Source: Bythopirellula polymerisocia (GTDB taxonomy: Bacteria; Planctomycetota; Planctomycetia; Pirellulales; Lacipirellulaceae). Taken from it: 64,000 nt of DNA. Numbering within the stretch: the first letter of the stretch is position 1; each line of letters begins with the position of its first letter. The position numbers and the translations under genes were made by a program. Location: the NCBI RefSeq assembly GCF_007860015.1, contig NZ_SJPS01000004.1, forward strand, positions 255,567 through 319,566, written 5' to 3'. The notes beneath the pieces are model-generated. The model saw only the letters and a list, made by a program, of their open reading frames with translations, made no database searches and was not told the origin of the DNA. Below, in pieces: positions 54,231 through 63,645 of this stretch.

Positions 54231-55136
54231 ATGGAAGCGATTTTCGCTCACTCCTGGCTTACCCAATGCGCGAATACTGCTCGCTTTGCGCTGCTTGTTG
54301 TGGCGATATTGATGAGTCCGAACAGCTATGGAAAAGAATCTGCCGACGACATCCCAGATTTCACGATGGACGATCCAGAAGATAGCGAAGTCATGTCTTC
54401 GGATGCGGCCAAGTTTGACAAGTGGGAGTCGATCTTTGAAGAGAACGAAGGTGCTGAGGAGGACACGGCGAGTTGGAATGACCCGACAGTAAAAACCATT
54501 GACTGGATGCGTTGCTTTGGATTTCGCCATTCATCTTCTAGTGGTCGACATACTCACAAAGGGATCCCCTTAGAGGGAACCAGCTGGCTTAATCGACCCT
54601 ACCACGTCGACTGGTTTGTCGGCACACTGCTAGGGGACGAGTTGATCACTGATCGAGTTAACCAAAATAATGAGGTGATGACTGGCCTGAGAATTGGTTG
54701 TGACTTCGATTACTTCTGGGGAGCTGAGTGGCGAATGGGTTGGTCCAACCCAGATATCGATGCCACCAATACCACCGAGCAAGCCATCAACGGGAGCTAC
54801 TTCATCACGGATGTTGATCTCAAGTATTACCCTTGGGGGGATTCGGTTGTTCGTCCCTATTGGCTTGCGGGATTTGGGATGACACAGATCGATTTTCGCG
54901 ACCACAACGATATCAGTCGCAACGTGTCACTTCTGACGATGCCTTTCGGCACGGGGGTTGAGTTTCATCAATGGCCCTGGCTGGTGTGTCGGCTTGAAGT
55001 GCTGGACAACCTGGCTTTCGGAGCGGACGGGGTGAATACGCTCAACAACTTCTCCTTCACCGCTGGATTGGAATACCGTTTTGGGGCAAAACCCCAATCC
55101 TACTGGCCCTGGCGAACAAGCCGCCGAATTTGGTAA
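54231..55136 (+). CDS. Outer-membrane beta-barrel-like protein, uncharacterised
   Basis: A 301-residue exported protein. ATG 54231 starts MEAIFAHSWLTQCANTARFALLVVAILMSP, a signal segment cleaved near SYGKE. An acidic linker (about 35-75) is followed by alternating hydrophobic/polar strands (YHVDWFVGTLLG, MTGLRIGCDFDYFWGAEWRMGW, SYFITDVDLKYYPWG, RPYWLAGFGMTQIDF, SFTAGLEYRFG). The strands suggest an eight-stranded barrel of the OmpA/OmpX type. The last strand ends a few residues before the C-terminus rather than at an F/W terminus. Upstream in-frame codons exist but lack a signal peptide. Function unknown. Confidence 0.65.
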   Translation: MEAIFAHSWLTQCANTARFALLVVAILMSPNSYGKESADDIPDFTMDDPEDSEVMSSDAAKFDKWESIFEENEGAEEDTASWNDPTVKTIDWMRCFGFRHSSSSGRHTHKGIPLEGTSWLNRPYHVDWFVGTLLGDELITDRVNQNNEVMTGLRIGCDFDYFWGAEWRMGWSNPDIDATNTTEQAINGSYFITDVDLKYYPWGDSVVRPYWLAGFGMTQIDFRDHNDISRNVSLLTMPFGTGVEFHQWPWLVCRLEVLDNLAFGADGVNTLNNFSFTAGLEYRFGAKPQSYWPWRTSRRIW

Positions 55137-55189
55137 CATGCATGTCCTGCCCCATGCCATTCCAGCCCTTCGTCCGGAATTGAATTCCC

Positions 55190-56635
55190 TTGCCTGGCCC
55201 GACGAATACCTCGCAGCAATTACGCTTTGCCGTCATCGGCGCTGGCATCAGCGGGCTTACGGCTGCCTATCGCCTTACGCAACTCTTGCCCAACCCAAGA
55301 GTTGAAGTGTTCGAAGCAACCAATCAACTTGGCGGCGTACTCTCGACTCTCAAACAAGATCAACTTCTTTTCGAGCGGGGAGCGGATAGCTTTCTTGCGA
55401 AGCAGCCATGGGCCGTCGAGCTCTGTCAAGAACTTGGGCTGGCGGATGAGTTGATCCCCACGAACACGTCGAATCGACGAGCACTGGTGCTTCGGGCTGG
55501 AGAACTTTATCCCGTGCCCGAGGGGTTCTTCATGATGAGACCCCAGCGGGTGCTGCCGATCCTTCGGAGCCGCCTGCTGAGTTGGCCGGGGAAGTTGCGG
55601 CTGTTGGCTGAACGTTGGATTCCTCGTCCCGCGAAGATTGAGAGACCTGATTATGACGAGAATCTCGCAAGATTCGCGACCGATCGACTGGGTCGTGAGG
55701 CATTTACAAGGCTTGTGGAACCTTTACTTGCCGGCATCTACACGGCTGACGCCAACCAATTGAGCGTCGCGGCCACGATGCCCGAAGCTGTCGAGTTGGT
55801 CCGCAAACACGGGACGCTGTGGCATCGTGAGCCTTCTCCCGACTCAGCGACGAGGGCAGCTAGTGGTGCGCGGTATGGAAGTTTCGTTTCACTACGTGAT
55901 GGATTGAGTCGCCTAATCGATGAACTGGCGGGGCGACTTCCGCCAGATTCGATCCACCTAAATCAACCTGCAAAGCAACTCTCTCGAGACCACCAACGCA
56001 ACTGGCTATTAAAGCTTGCCGATGATTCGACTCATGGCCCGTTCGACGGTGTCGTATCTGCTCTACCTGCGCCGCAGACTGCCAACTTAGTCGAATGTGA
56101 AGATTCAAGACTCGCTGGCTTGCTCCGGCGGATTCCCTACGCGAGCAGTGCCGTGGTGTGCTTCGTTTTTCGACAGGATCAAATGGCTCGGCCGCTGGAT
56201 GCCTTTGGGATAGTCGTCCCAGCGGCAGAAAACTCCAGGATGGTGGCTGCGAGTTTCTCCAGCGTCAAGTTCCCTGGTCGCTCGCCCGTGGATCAAGTTG
56301 TAGTGAGAGTGTTCATGGGTGGGACTTTGCGGCCAGAATTCGTTGACTTCTCAGATGACGAACTCCGTGAGATTGCGATCGGAGAATTGTCGCCGCTGCT
56401 GAAGTTATCGGGTACCCCCTTGTTTGCTGAAGTCGTGAGGTGGCGCGAGAAGATGCCACAATACCACGTCGGCCATATTCAGTTAGTCGACGAGATCGAG
56501 GCACGTGCTACCGAACTCTCTGGCTTTGCACTCGCGGGGAATGGCTATCGTGGGGTGGGTATTCCCTACTGTGTTCGGAGTGGCAATGAGGCGGCGACCC
56601 GTCTGGCGGCTGGGATCGAGCGTTCTAGAGGCTAG
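55190..56635 (+). CDS. hemG: Protoporphyrinogen (or coproporphyrinogen) oxidase, FAD type
   Basis: A 481-residue flavoprotein of the HemY/PPOX family that oxidises the porphyrinogen late in haem synthesis. The FAD-binding motif AVIGAGISGLTAAYRL begins near residue 13. The family blocks GGVLSTLKQDQLLFERGADSFLAKQPWA and LVEPLLAGIYTADANQLSVAATMPE follow, and the C-terminal GNGYRGVGIPYCVRSG closes the FAD site. The proto- and copro-type enzymes cannot be separated by eye. The only usable start is TTG 55190; no strong ribosome site. Its stop overlaps the convergent minus-strand gene by 4 bases. Confidence 0.88.
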   Translation: MPGPTNTSQQLRFAVIGAGISGLTAAYRLTQLLPNPRVEVFEATNQLGGVLSTLKQDQLLFERGADSFLAKQPWAVELCQELGLADELIPTNTSNRRALVLRAGELYPVPEGFFMMRPQRVLPILRSRLLSWPGKLRLLAERWIPRPAKIERPDYDENLARFATDRLGREAFTRLVEPLLAGIYTADANQLSVAATMPEAVELVRKHGTLWHREPSPDSATRAASGARYGSFVSLRDGLSRLIDELAGRLPPDSIHLNQPAKQLSRDHQRNWLLKLADDSTHGPFDGVVSALPAPQTANLVECEDSRLAGLLRRIPYASSAVVCFVFRQDQMARPLDAFGIVVPAAENSRMVAASFSSVKFPGRSPVDQVVVRVFMGGTLRPEFVDFSDDELREIAIGELSPLLKLSGTPLFAEVVRWREKMPQYHVGHIQLVDEIEARATELSGFALAGNGYRGVGIPYCVRSGNEAATRLAAGIERSRG

Positions 56636-57105
56636 ACGATTTTGAGCCCAACTTCTCCGGCAAAGCTTGAAAGAATTGCGTGTCGAGCCGGCTGTTCAGT
56701 ATTCGAGTAGAAGTAATTATCAGCCGAGCCAGATACCTCGGCATCCTCTTGCAACAATTGGATCACTTCTTCAGCCAGTTCAGGATCTTGCGCAAGCGTC
56801 GCCTCGATGAGTGTCCGCTGCGGATGGTTCCCTACTACTACCAGCTTGCCATCTTCCACGGTCAACTCCAGAGGTTCTTCTATTTGAATCCCAGCCGAAG
56901 AGAGCGCTCCTTGAACACGATTGGCGAGCGGTATTGCGCTCGGTGCTGGCTCGATGCTGTTTTCTGCTTCGTGCGGTGAGAAAGAATTGGCCACCGCATG
57001 CAGCACGTCGGCAAAAGGTTCGAGGGCGACACGCGCAGATCGGTCCAGCAAACTACCAGCCTTGGCAGCAGAAGCTCCCGCTATCCCTAACATCACCGGT
57101 TTCAT
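56632..57105 (-). CDS. Hypothetical protein
   Basis: A 157-residue protein I do not recognise. The first ~20 residues (MKPVMLGIAGASAAKAGSLL) are mildly hydrophobic but lack a good cleavage site. The middle is Glu/Pro/Ala-rich, and the second half has an alpha/beta pattern (LTVEDGKLVVVGNHPQRTLIEATLAQDPELAEEVIQLL) that looks folded. Its last 4 bases overlap the end of the porphyrinogen oxidase gene on the other strand. It is the last of three uncharacterised minus-strand genes (59233 to 56632). Confidence 0.6.
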   Translation of the reverse strand: MKPVMLGIAGASAAKAGSLLDRSARVALEPFADVLHAVANSFSPHEAENSIEPAPSAIPLANRVQGALSSAGIQIEEPLELTVEDGKLVVVGNHPQRTLIEATLAQDPELAEEVIQLLQEDAEVSGSADNYFYSNTEQPARHAILSSFAGEVGLKIV

Positions 57106-57259
57106 CAGCGACTTTCTTGTCGAAGACCTAATTCGCTAGCTTGCTCCAATAGGATCATCGACCGAGTGCGTGGGTGGATTGAGAAAAACAGGCAGAGTTT
57201 AGCGCCGCTAGCACTGACCAATGACCAGCCATCGTTAGCAAGCACTCTTTTTCCGGAGA

Positions 57260-58285
57260 TCAATGAGACCAACTCGAAGCAAGTTGAGCAGCCAAGGACT
57301 CGCGTGCCAGCACCATGCGTTGAGCATGGACGTACTCTTGGAGAAAGGTTAAATCGGCATCGCTCAGTCTGGATAGGTGGATCGAGATTCGATTTCCTGT
57401 GACACTCTGAAGAAGGACGAGCTTTGAGGTCAAACTCACTAGTCTAGCTTCGCAACTAAATTCAGCGGAGCTATCAGTCCAAACTCGAGATTCTGTGCTG
57501 GCAAGGTCCTTGTCAGAACTTATCTTTGGCGGAAGTCCTTCCTGACTGAAAGGATCAAACGGTTCAGGTTTCGCTTCCTCCTTGGGTTCCGGCTCCCCGT
57601 CTACAGGTCCGAAGAGGTCTTCAAACGAATCAGACTTGTTCTCCGGTTCTTGATTAGATTCCTCCACCGGGACCAATTCTGAAGCTTCAGGAGATTCTGA
57701 AGTAGGTGGCTGTTCAGTTTCTTGTTTAGGTTCAACGAACAAGGCTTCAGTAGAGTTTGGCTTGGGAGTAGTCGATTCTTTCGACGGCGATGGCTGTGGC
57801 TCGGAAATGGCCGAGGGCTCCTCAAAAAGCGAATCGATTTCAGACTTTTTTTCGGGTGGGGATACCGCTGGTGGTTTATCTGCGGAGCCTGCAGGACCCG
57901 GGAACAGGTCGTTAGTTGGAGGAGCTAACTCATTATCCGGCTGTGGTACAGCGATTGGTGGCGGTGGCGTGACGGGAGTGGGTGTTTCGGATGCCGGAGT
58001 TGGTAGTTGTTTTTTCGGCTTGGTGACAACTAGTTCCTTAGCAGGTGAGCTGGACTGGGTGTCCGCTTGCTCGTGAGACATTACTTCTTGAGCTTCGCAT
58101 TCACAGACGCCACCTGCCGTGAGTTCTTTAACGGAGTAATCGACGCAAGGTTCGCCTGCATCGCACACAGTCTGGCAGTCGCAATCCCAGCAAATGTAAG
58201 GCTCGCATTCGCAGGCCATAACAGGATGAACCGACTGCAATGCGACCAACAGCCCCATCACAAAACGAGTGGCGAAGGAACCCAT
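57260..58285 (-). CDS. SHD1-domain exported protein with Cys-rich N-terminus
   Basis: A 341-residue secreted protein or lipoprotein. The signal peptide ends VMAC, so Cys25 is either the first mature residue or a lipidated one. Nine Cys fall in residues 25-63 (CEC, CWDCDC, CEC), pointing to a disulfide or metal-bound knot. Residues ~65-260 are a Pro/Glu/Ser/Thr-rich disordered linker with repeated SLFEEP, LFVEP and LFGPVDG motifs. Residues ~265-325 are an SHD1 (SLA1 homology 1) domain (RVWTDSSAEFSCEARLVSL, RISIHLSRLSDADLTFLQ), common in planctomycete exported proteins. Start ATG 58285. Function unknown. Confidence 0.75.
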   Translation of the reverse strand: MGSFATRFVMGLLVALQSVHPVMACECEPYICWDCDCQTVCDAGEPCVDYSVKELTAGGVCECEAQEVMSHEQADTQSSSPAKELVVTKPKKQLPTPASETPTPVTPPPPIAVPQPDNELAPPTNDLFPGPAGSADKPPAVSPPEKKSEIDSLFEEPSAISEPQPSPSKESTTPKPNSTEALFVEPKQETEQPPTSESPEASELVPVEESNQEPENKSDSFEDLFGPVDGEPEPKEEAKPEPFDPFSQEGLPPKISSDKDLASTESRVWTDSSAEFSCEARLVSLTSKLVLLQSVTGNRISIHLSRLSDADLTFLQEYVHAQRMVLARESLAAQLASSWSH

Positions 58286-58405
58286 ATCTCAAAACCTCAA
58301 AATGCGACACATCACAATTACGACAAAAACCATGGGGAGACTCTATTTTGAATCAGAATCTCCGCGCAATCAAGAAAGATTCCCACTCGATGCCTCGTTT
58401 ACTCG

Positions 58406-59233
58406 CTAATTTTTGTAAGCAGGAGCAAATGGGGCGATATCGGGATACTCATGATCCAGATAGCTTGCCACGGCGTTGTGCTTATCCAATATTAGTGACT
58501 CTTCCATCCTCAATTGGGTTGCAGAGCTCTGCCAACTCTGAGCAAAGGGGCCGGAGATGCCAGCACTTGGTCCATCTGTCAGCAAAGCGAGGGCACGTTC
58601 GAAGAGTGTGACGGCAGAAGTGTTCCAGATGACCACCTGGCGCCCATGGTCGATTAGGCGGTCGTCTACGCCAAATTCATCTAGTTGTTTCAGTGTTTCA
58701 AGTGCTTGAGAATGACCTTGTTTGCGACTTGTCAGGTAGTCGTAGAGTTGCCATTCCTGATCGGCCTGAAACCCTTGAGACCTGTTTTTTGCTTCGTACA
58801 ACATGCAGTCGGTGAGGGCGTCCCAATAGACTCTCGTGGCGGCACGTCGTTTGGCATCGGTCAGTTCAGGTGTCTTATTGGTACCCAAAGTACCACTTCT
58901 CTTACCAAGCTCATCAGATTGCTCTGATTCATTGAGTTGATTCATCATGTCGATATCACTCGTTGTGCCAGTCTCAGGTGATGGAGAATCTGTCGACGCT
59001 GATTTCAGTTCAGCCTGAGTTTGGGTCGGATCACTACTTGATTTGAAGAAATCAGGACTCACGACATCGGCTTTAGCTAGTACGGCGATGGTCATATCTT
59101 TCATGTCGATTCCGAGATAGGTCGAACCCAAGAAGACTCCGCCAATCATTGCCACCATACATCCAGTAAATTCGAGAAAAGAAAGCCCTCGTCTGCATGT
59201 ACGACGGATGTAGATTTTCGCTACTGTTCTCAT
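58406..59233 (-). CDS. Prepilin-like membrane-anchored hypothetical protein
   Basis: A 275-residue protein of unknown function. The N-terminus RRGLSFLEF followed by a hydrophobic helix fits a type IV prepilin site (cleavage after Gly16, Glu21 at +5), though the helix then has GGVFLGSTYLGIDM instead of a pilin pattern. Residues ~50-120 are Ser/Asp/Glu/Thr-rich and disordered. Residues ~120-275 are helical (AATRVYWDALTDCMLYEAKNRSQG, TLFERALALLTDGPS). Start ATG 59233 has AAGGGA about 8 bases upstream; the frame is open to 59272. It precedes the SHD1 gene by 120 bases. Confidence 0.65.
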   Translation of the reverse strand: MRTVAKIYIRRTCRRGLSFLEFTGCMVAMIGGVFLGSTYLGIDMKDMTIAVLAKADVVSPDFFKSSSDPTQTQAELKSASTDSPSPETGTTSDIDMMNQLNESEQSDELGKRSGTLGTNKTPELTDAKRRAATRVYWDALTDCMLYEAKNRSQGFQADQEWQLYDYLTSRKQGHSQALETLKQLDEFGVDDRLIDHGRQVVIWNTSAVTLFERALALLTDGPSAGISGPFAQSWQSSATQLRMEESLILDKHNAVASYLDHEYPDIAPFAPAYKN

Positions 59234-59451
59234 AGAATGGTCCCTTAGCTGAATAACCGTCTTCTTGCCCACAACTTAAATTCATAGCGGGGAAGGGAAG
59301 GATAGTCAGGATTGCTAGTGTGTGGTTGCGCCACTAGAAAAGCATAGCTCCTGGAAGCAGGGGACCTAAAATCAGCGCATCGGATCACCCCCAGCTGGAG
59401 TCGCCAGAGACGGGTTGAGCGGAATATGAGGAATGCAGAGCCGAATGCGAT

Positions 59452-61335
59452 TTATTCAGCACTTGCGCGCCGTGCCGCCCGGCGACGATCGGCCTCGATC
59501 AGCATCATCTTGCGGATCCGAACCATGCCTGGTGTCACCTCGACTAGCTCATCTTCTTCGATGTATTCCAAGCACGTTTCCAGGGACATAACACGGACGG
59601 GGCGGACTTGACTGTTGTCGTCCTTACCAGCGGCACGGACGTTCGTGAGCTTCTTGCCACGAACTACGTTGACCACCAGGTCTCCAGTGCGGCAGTGTTC
59701 ACCAACGACTTGACCCTCGTAGACCTGATCGCCAGGGCGAATGAAGAACTCTCCTCGATCGTACAATGCATCGAGAGAATAGGCAGTTGCCATGCCAGAT
59801 TCGTTGGCAATGAGAACTCCAAAGGGACGGCTTAGCGAGGCTCCGCGAATTGGCTCGTATCCCAAGAAGGTATGGTGCATGATGGCTTCCCCTTGGGTCG
59901 CATTGAGCATCCGGCTTTTGAGGCCCATCAGCGATCGTGCTGGGATCGTGAATTCTAAATGAACAAACCCACTGGATTGGCGGTGGGTCATTTTGGTGAG
60001 GTTGGCACGTCGGTCCCCCAGTAAGGCCATTACAGAGTTTTGGCAATTTTCCGGACAATCTACGACCAATTGCTCGATCGGTTCGCAGCGTTCTCCGTCG
60101 ATATCTCGCAGAATCACTTCCGGTTTCCCAACGCATAGCTCAAATCCCTCGCGACGCATGTTTTCGATAAGAATCCCCAAATGCATCAATCCCCGACCAG
60201 AAACCCGGAACTGTTCCTGGCTCGGCCCCTGACCTACGCGCAAGGCAACATTGGAGCGCAGTTCTTTTTCCAGGCGATCTCCTAATTGTCGACTTGTTAG
60301 ATACTTTCCTTCGCGACCCGAAAAGGGCCCGTCGTTCACACGGAATGTCATGTGCAATGTGGGTTCGTCGATTGGCACAGCTGGCAGAGGTTCGGAGCAA
60401 GTCAGATCGGATATCGTGTCTCCAATTTCAATCGGTTCTAGTCCGGTAATCGCACAAAGATCCCCGGCGGCAACACTGTCGACCTCTTTGCGGTCGAGTC
60501 CATCGAATCCGAGCAGTTGGGCTACTTGCTTCTCGGTTGAATTCCCCTTTCGATCGATTACCAATACACGCTGTCGTCTCTTGATCGTTCCTTCCCGAAC
60601 CCGACCAATAGCAATTCTGCCCACGTAGTCAGAGTAGTCGAGAGAAGTGACCTGCATTCGTAGCGGGCCATCTTCGAGTCCCACTTCAGGAGGCGGAACA
60701 TGCTGAACTATCGTTTCAAACAATGGTCGCAAGGAATCGCTAGGCTCGTTGAGATCCAGTGTAGCCCAACCTTGGCGGGCCGAAGCAAAAACGACCGGGA
60801 ACTCTAACACCTCTTCGGGAGCATCCATTTCTACCAGGAGATCGAAAACTTCGTTCAATACTTCCATGGGACGCGAATCAGGCCGATCGACTTTATTGAT
60901 GACCACAATCGGTCGCAGGCCATGTAGCAAAGATTTTTCGAGTACGAACCGGGTTTGTGGCATGGGGCCCTCATAGGCATCTACCAGGAGCAAGGTTCCG
61001 CTGGCCATTCCAAGAACCCGTTCAACTTCGCCACCGAAATCGGCGTGACCAGGGGTATCGATCAGATTGACCCGGTATGAATCGCCGAGGGTTGAAGTGT
61101 AGCGCACCGCGCAATTCTTGCTCAGGATCGTAATTCCACGTTCTCTTTCCAGATCATTGGAATCCAAGATCAGTCCATGTTGTCCGCCAGCCAATTTGGC
61201 CAGGTCTTCATTTCGATACTGTCCCGATTGGAGCATCATCTTATCAACAAGTGTTGTCTTGCCATGGTCAACATGGGCGATAATTGCCACGTTGCGGATC
61301 TTGTGGGCGGTGGCAGGCGTAGCGGTCATAGTCAT
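59452..61335 (-). CDS. typA: Ribosome-associated GTPase TypA/BipA
   Basis: A 627-residue translational GTPase of the EF-G/LepA class that helps ribosome assembly and stress adaptation. G1 AHVDHGKTT, the switch I RGITI, G3 DTPGHADF and G4 NKVD are intact; the G5 position reads ASARQG. The TypA-specific C-terminal domain is present ([49 protein letters not shown]). Start ATG 61335 (MTMTATPA) is used; the frame is open upstream to 61473 without conserved sequence. No clear ribosome site. It stands alone, divergent from the signalling gene. Confidence 0.95.
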   Translation of the reverse strand: MTMTATPATAHKIRNVAIIAHVDHGKTTLVDKMMLQSGQYRNEDLAKLAGGQHGLILDSNDLERERGITILSKNCAVRYTSTLGDSYRVNLIDTPGHADFGGEVERVLGMASGTLLLVDAYEGPMPQTRFVLEKSLLHGLRPIVVINKVDRPDSRPMEVLNEVFDLLVEMDAPEEVLEFPVVFASARQGWATLDLNEPSDSLRPLFETIVQHVPPPEVGLEDGPLRMQVTSLDYSDYVGRIAIGRVREGTIKRRQRVLVIDRKGNSTEKQVAQLLGFDGLDRKEVDSVAAGDLCAITGLEPIEIGDTISDLTCSEPLPAVPIDEPTLHMTFRVNDGPFSGREGKYLTSRQLGDRLEKELRSNVALRVGQGPSQEQFRVSGRGLMHLGILIENMRREGFELCVGKPEVILRDIDGERCEPIEQLVVDCPENCQNSVMALLGDRRANLTKMTHRQSSGFVHLEFTIPARSLMGLKSRMLNATQGEAIMHHTFLGYEPIRGASLSRPFGVLIANESGMATAYSLDALYDRGEFFIRPGDQVYEGQVVGEHCRTGDLVVNVVRGKKLTNVRAAGKDDNSQVRPVRVMSLETCLEYIEEDELVEVTPGMVRIRKMMLIEADRRRAARRASAE

Positions 61336-61792
61336 AGGTTTCGCAACCAAGCGGGGATTGGGTTTTAGGATGATGCAGCTCAGGACAATTACGAACGAGC
61401 AGTCATCGAGCAATGGGAAAACAGAGCAATCGCTCTTCTCGGCAGCCGAAACGTCGGCAGGAGGGATCAGCAATTGTACGAAATCAAGGGTCGCCTGGGC
61501 AGTTCATTTTTCGACGGAATTGCCATATTTATCGCGAAGGAGTGGATATACCAACTTGCAGCTTACCTCTCCAAAGTAGGTTTGCTCGGACAAATGAATG
61601 TGACTAAAGCATCAACTGGGAAAAGAGAATCCCTTGAAATAAGGCCCTGCGAGCGAGAGTCAAACTTGTTGGGTTTGTTAAAGCGCCCTATACTATGGGA
61701 TATTATACAGATCAGTAGAGAGAGCGGAATCATACCCACTTCTGTGCAGTGCGGTCCGTGAGCTTCTACAAATCGGCAGTTGGAAGTGTGCG
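61336..61792. other. Divergent intergenic region
   Basis: About 455 bases between typA and the signalling gene. A plus-strand frame (61474-61761) is open but unrecognisable. A sigma-70-like promoter candidate for the plus-strand gene is listed at 61666-61694. Confidence 0.4.
61666..61694 (+). promoter_or_regulatory. Sigma-70-like promoter candidate for the PAS-GAF-receiver gene
   Basis: TTGTTG (61666-61671), a 17-base spacer and TATACT (61689-61694) lie about 100 bases before GTG 61793. The -10 matches five of six consensus bases, the -35 three of six. Confidence 0.3.
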
Positions 61793-63559
61793 GTGTCAGG
61801 ATCCATAGTGTCGCCAGAAAGCGCGTCAACCAGTAACGAAGATTCGGGCCAGCGGCCAAAAGTTCTCTACTTTGGTGGCTCCCACGACTCGGAGATCAAT
61901 CTCCCAAACTGCTTGGGTGAGGGAGTGGAGATTGTCGAGGTACACTCTACACCTGATGTCTTGTCTCATCTCGTTCGCGGAGAATTCTCAGCCGTCTATT
62001 GCGACGCAGAGAATTTTGCCAACTCACTCGATATCAGCAAGCTCTTTTGCGGAGATCGCATTCTCGAAGGAATGCCCGATGGTGTTGTGCTACTTGATCG
62101 AGAATACAACATCCTGTGGGGCAACGGACGACTCAAAGAGTGGAGTGGTTCGGAGAAAGTACTCGGAGAAAACTTCTACCGTGTGATGGGTAGTCCCGAA
62201 CTGTTGGGCCCCGATTTCTGCCCGTTGCAAAGTGCTTTGGCCACTCGGCGTGCATGTGCATCGATCATGCGTCGCGACGACAACAAGTATTTCCGCCTTC
62301 ATGCTGCACCGGTGTTTATTCCTGGCAGCGACGAACCGCCTCAAAACCTCGTCGTCAGTGTTCACGACATGAGCGAAGAGGTACTGCAGCAGCAAAAATT
62401 GGCCGCAATCCACCATGCCGGTGTTGAGCTGGCCGACTTGACCACTAACGATGTAGCCCAGCTTTTGGAAGAAGAGCGAATTGAGCTGCTTAAGTCGAAT
62501 ATCTTGCAGTGCCTTCAAGAAATCTTGCAATTGGATGTCGTCGAAATTCGGATGCTCGACCAAGACACCGGCGAATTGATTCCGCTGCTTGAAGTCGGTA
62601 TGCTCGCCGAAGCTGCAGCCAGAAAACTCTATGCCAGTACCTCGGGCAACGGGGTGACCGGGTTCGTAGCAGCCACTGGCAAGAGTTACATATGCGAGCA
62701 CACATTGGAAGACCCTTTGTATCTGGAGGGGGTCGAGGGAGCACGCAGTTCGCTGACTGTGCCATTGATCCTGCACGATCAGGTTATTGGCACACTCAAC
62801 GTCGAAAGCCCCGAGGGGAGCGCCTTCACCGAAAGTGACTTGCAATTTCTAGAAATCTTTGCCCGCAGTGTTGCCGTAGCACTCAACACGCTCGAGCTCT
62901 TGGCAGCAGAAAAAGCTAGCACAGCGGCTGCCAGTGTCGAGGCGATTCATAGTGCCGTCGCTCTGCCTGTGGATGTAATTCTCAATGATGCTGTAAACAT
63001 CATGGAGCGTTACATAGGCCACGAGCCCGATGTGGTCGAGCGATTGCATCGCATTCTGCGTAACGCCCGCGATATTAAGCAGGTGATCCAAAAGGTGGGC
63101 CAAAGCCTGAGTCCCACGCAAGCCCAGCCTGCCAGCGGCTTGACGGAGTCCCGCCCCAAGCTCGTTGGCCGTCGAATCTTGGTGGTGGACGACGACGCAT
63201 CGGTTCGTTCTGCCGCCCACGCGCTTTTAGAAAGGTATCAGTGTGTGGTCGAAACTGCCCACGATGGCTACGAAGCGTGCCTCATGGTGCGTAACCTAGT
63301 GGAGGGAGCCGCATATGATGTGATCATCGCTGATATTCGACTGCCTGATATGAGTGGCTACGAGCTAATGATAAAGCTCGCGGATATGATGCAACAAGTT
63401 CCTATGGTCTTAATGACCGGTTTTGGATACGACCCGGGACATTCTATCGTCAAAGCTCGGCAGGCAGGATTGCAACATGTGCTCTATAAACCGTTCCGCC
63501 TCGACCAGTTGGTCAGCATCGTCGAGAGTACAATCGATGCAACCAGTTCCACGGCCTAG
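61793..63559 (+). CDS. PAS-GAF-receiver signalling protein without kinase domain
   Basis: A 588-residue cytoplasmic regulator. An N-terminal receiver-like alpha/beta segment (about 20-85) is followed by a PAS domain (about 90-200: MPDGVVLLDREYNILWGN). A GAF domain comes next (about 235-375: LFASTSGNGVTGFVAATGKS-like fold, SLTVPLILHDQVIGTLNVESP), then a helical linker resembling a dimerisation hairpin. The C-terminus is a true receiver (about 460-580: VVDDDASVR, phospho-Asp in IADIRLPDMSG, MTGFG, and Lys in LYKPF). No HATPase domain is present, so it cannot phosphorylate itself. Start GTG 61793. Confidence 0.85.
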   Translation: MSGSIVSPESASTSNEDSGQRPKVLYFGGSHDSEINLPNCLGEGVEIVEVHSTPDVLSHLVRGEFSAVYCDAENFANSLDISKLFCGDRILEGMPDGVVLLDREYNILWGNGRLKEWSGSEKVLGENFYRVMGSPELLGPDFCPLQSALATRRACASIMRRDDNKYFRLHAAPVFIPGSDEPPQNLVVSVHDMSEEVLQQQKLAAIHHAGVELADLTTNDVAQLLEEERIELLKSNILQCLQEILQLDVVEIRMLDQDTGELIPLLEVGMLAEAAARKLYASTSGNGVTGFVAATGKSYICEHTLEDPLYLEGVEGARSSLTVPLILHDQVIGTLNVESPEGSAFTESDLQFLEIFARSVAVALNTLELLAAEKASTAAASVEAIHSAVALPVDVILNDAVNIMERYIGHEPDVVERLHRILRNARDIKQVIQKVGQSLSPTQAQPASGLTESRPKLVGRRILVVDDDASVRSAAHALLERYQCVVETAHDGYEACLMVRNLVEGAAYDVIIADIRLPDMSGYELMIKLADMMQQVPMVLMTGFGYDPGHSIVKARQAGLQHVLYKPFRLDQLVSIVESTIDATSSTA

Positions 63560-63645
63560 CGTCCGCACTCTATTTCTTACTAGGGGAATTGACTTGTGCC
63601 TTGATTAGCGATCGGGGACCTGATTCTAGAGAAACCGACTGAGTT

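Noticed and set aside
62090..62845. 251-codon minus-strand open frame
   Set aside because: Antisense to the PAS/GAF region of a clear coding gene, with no family resemblance.
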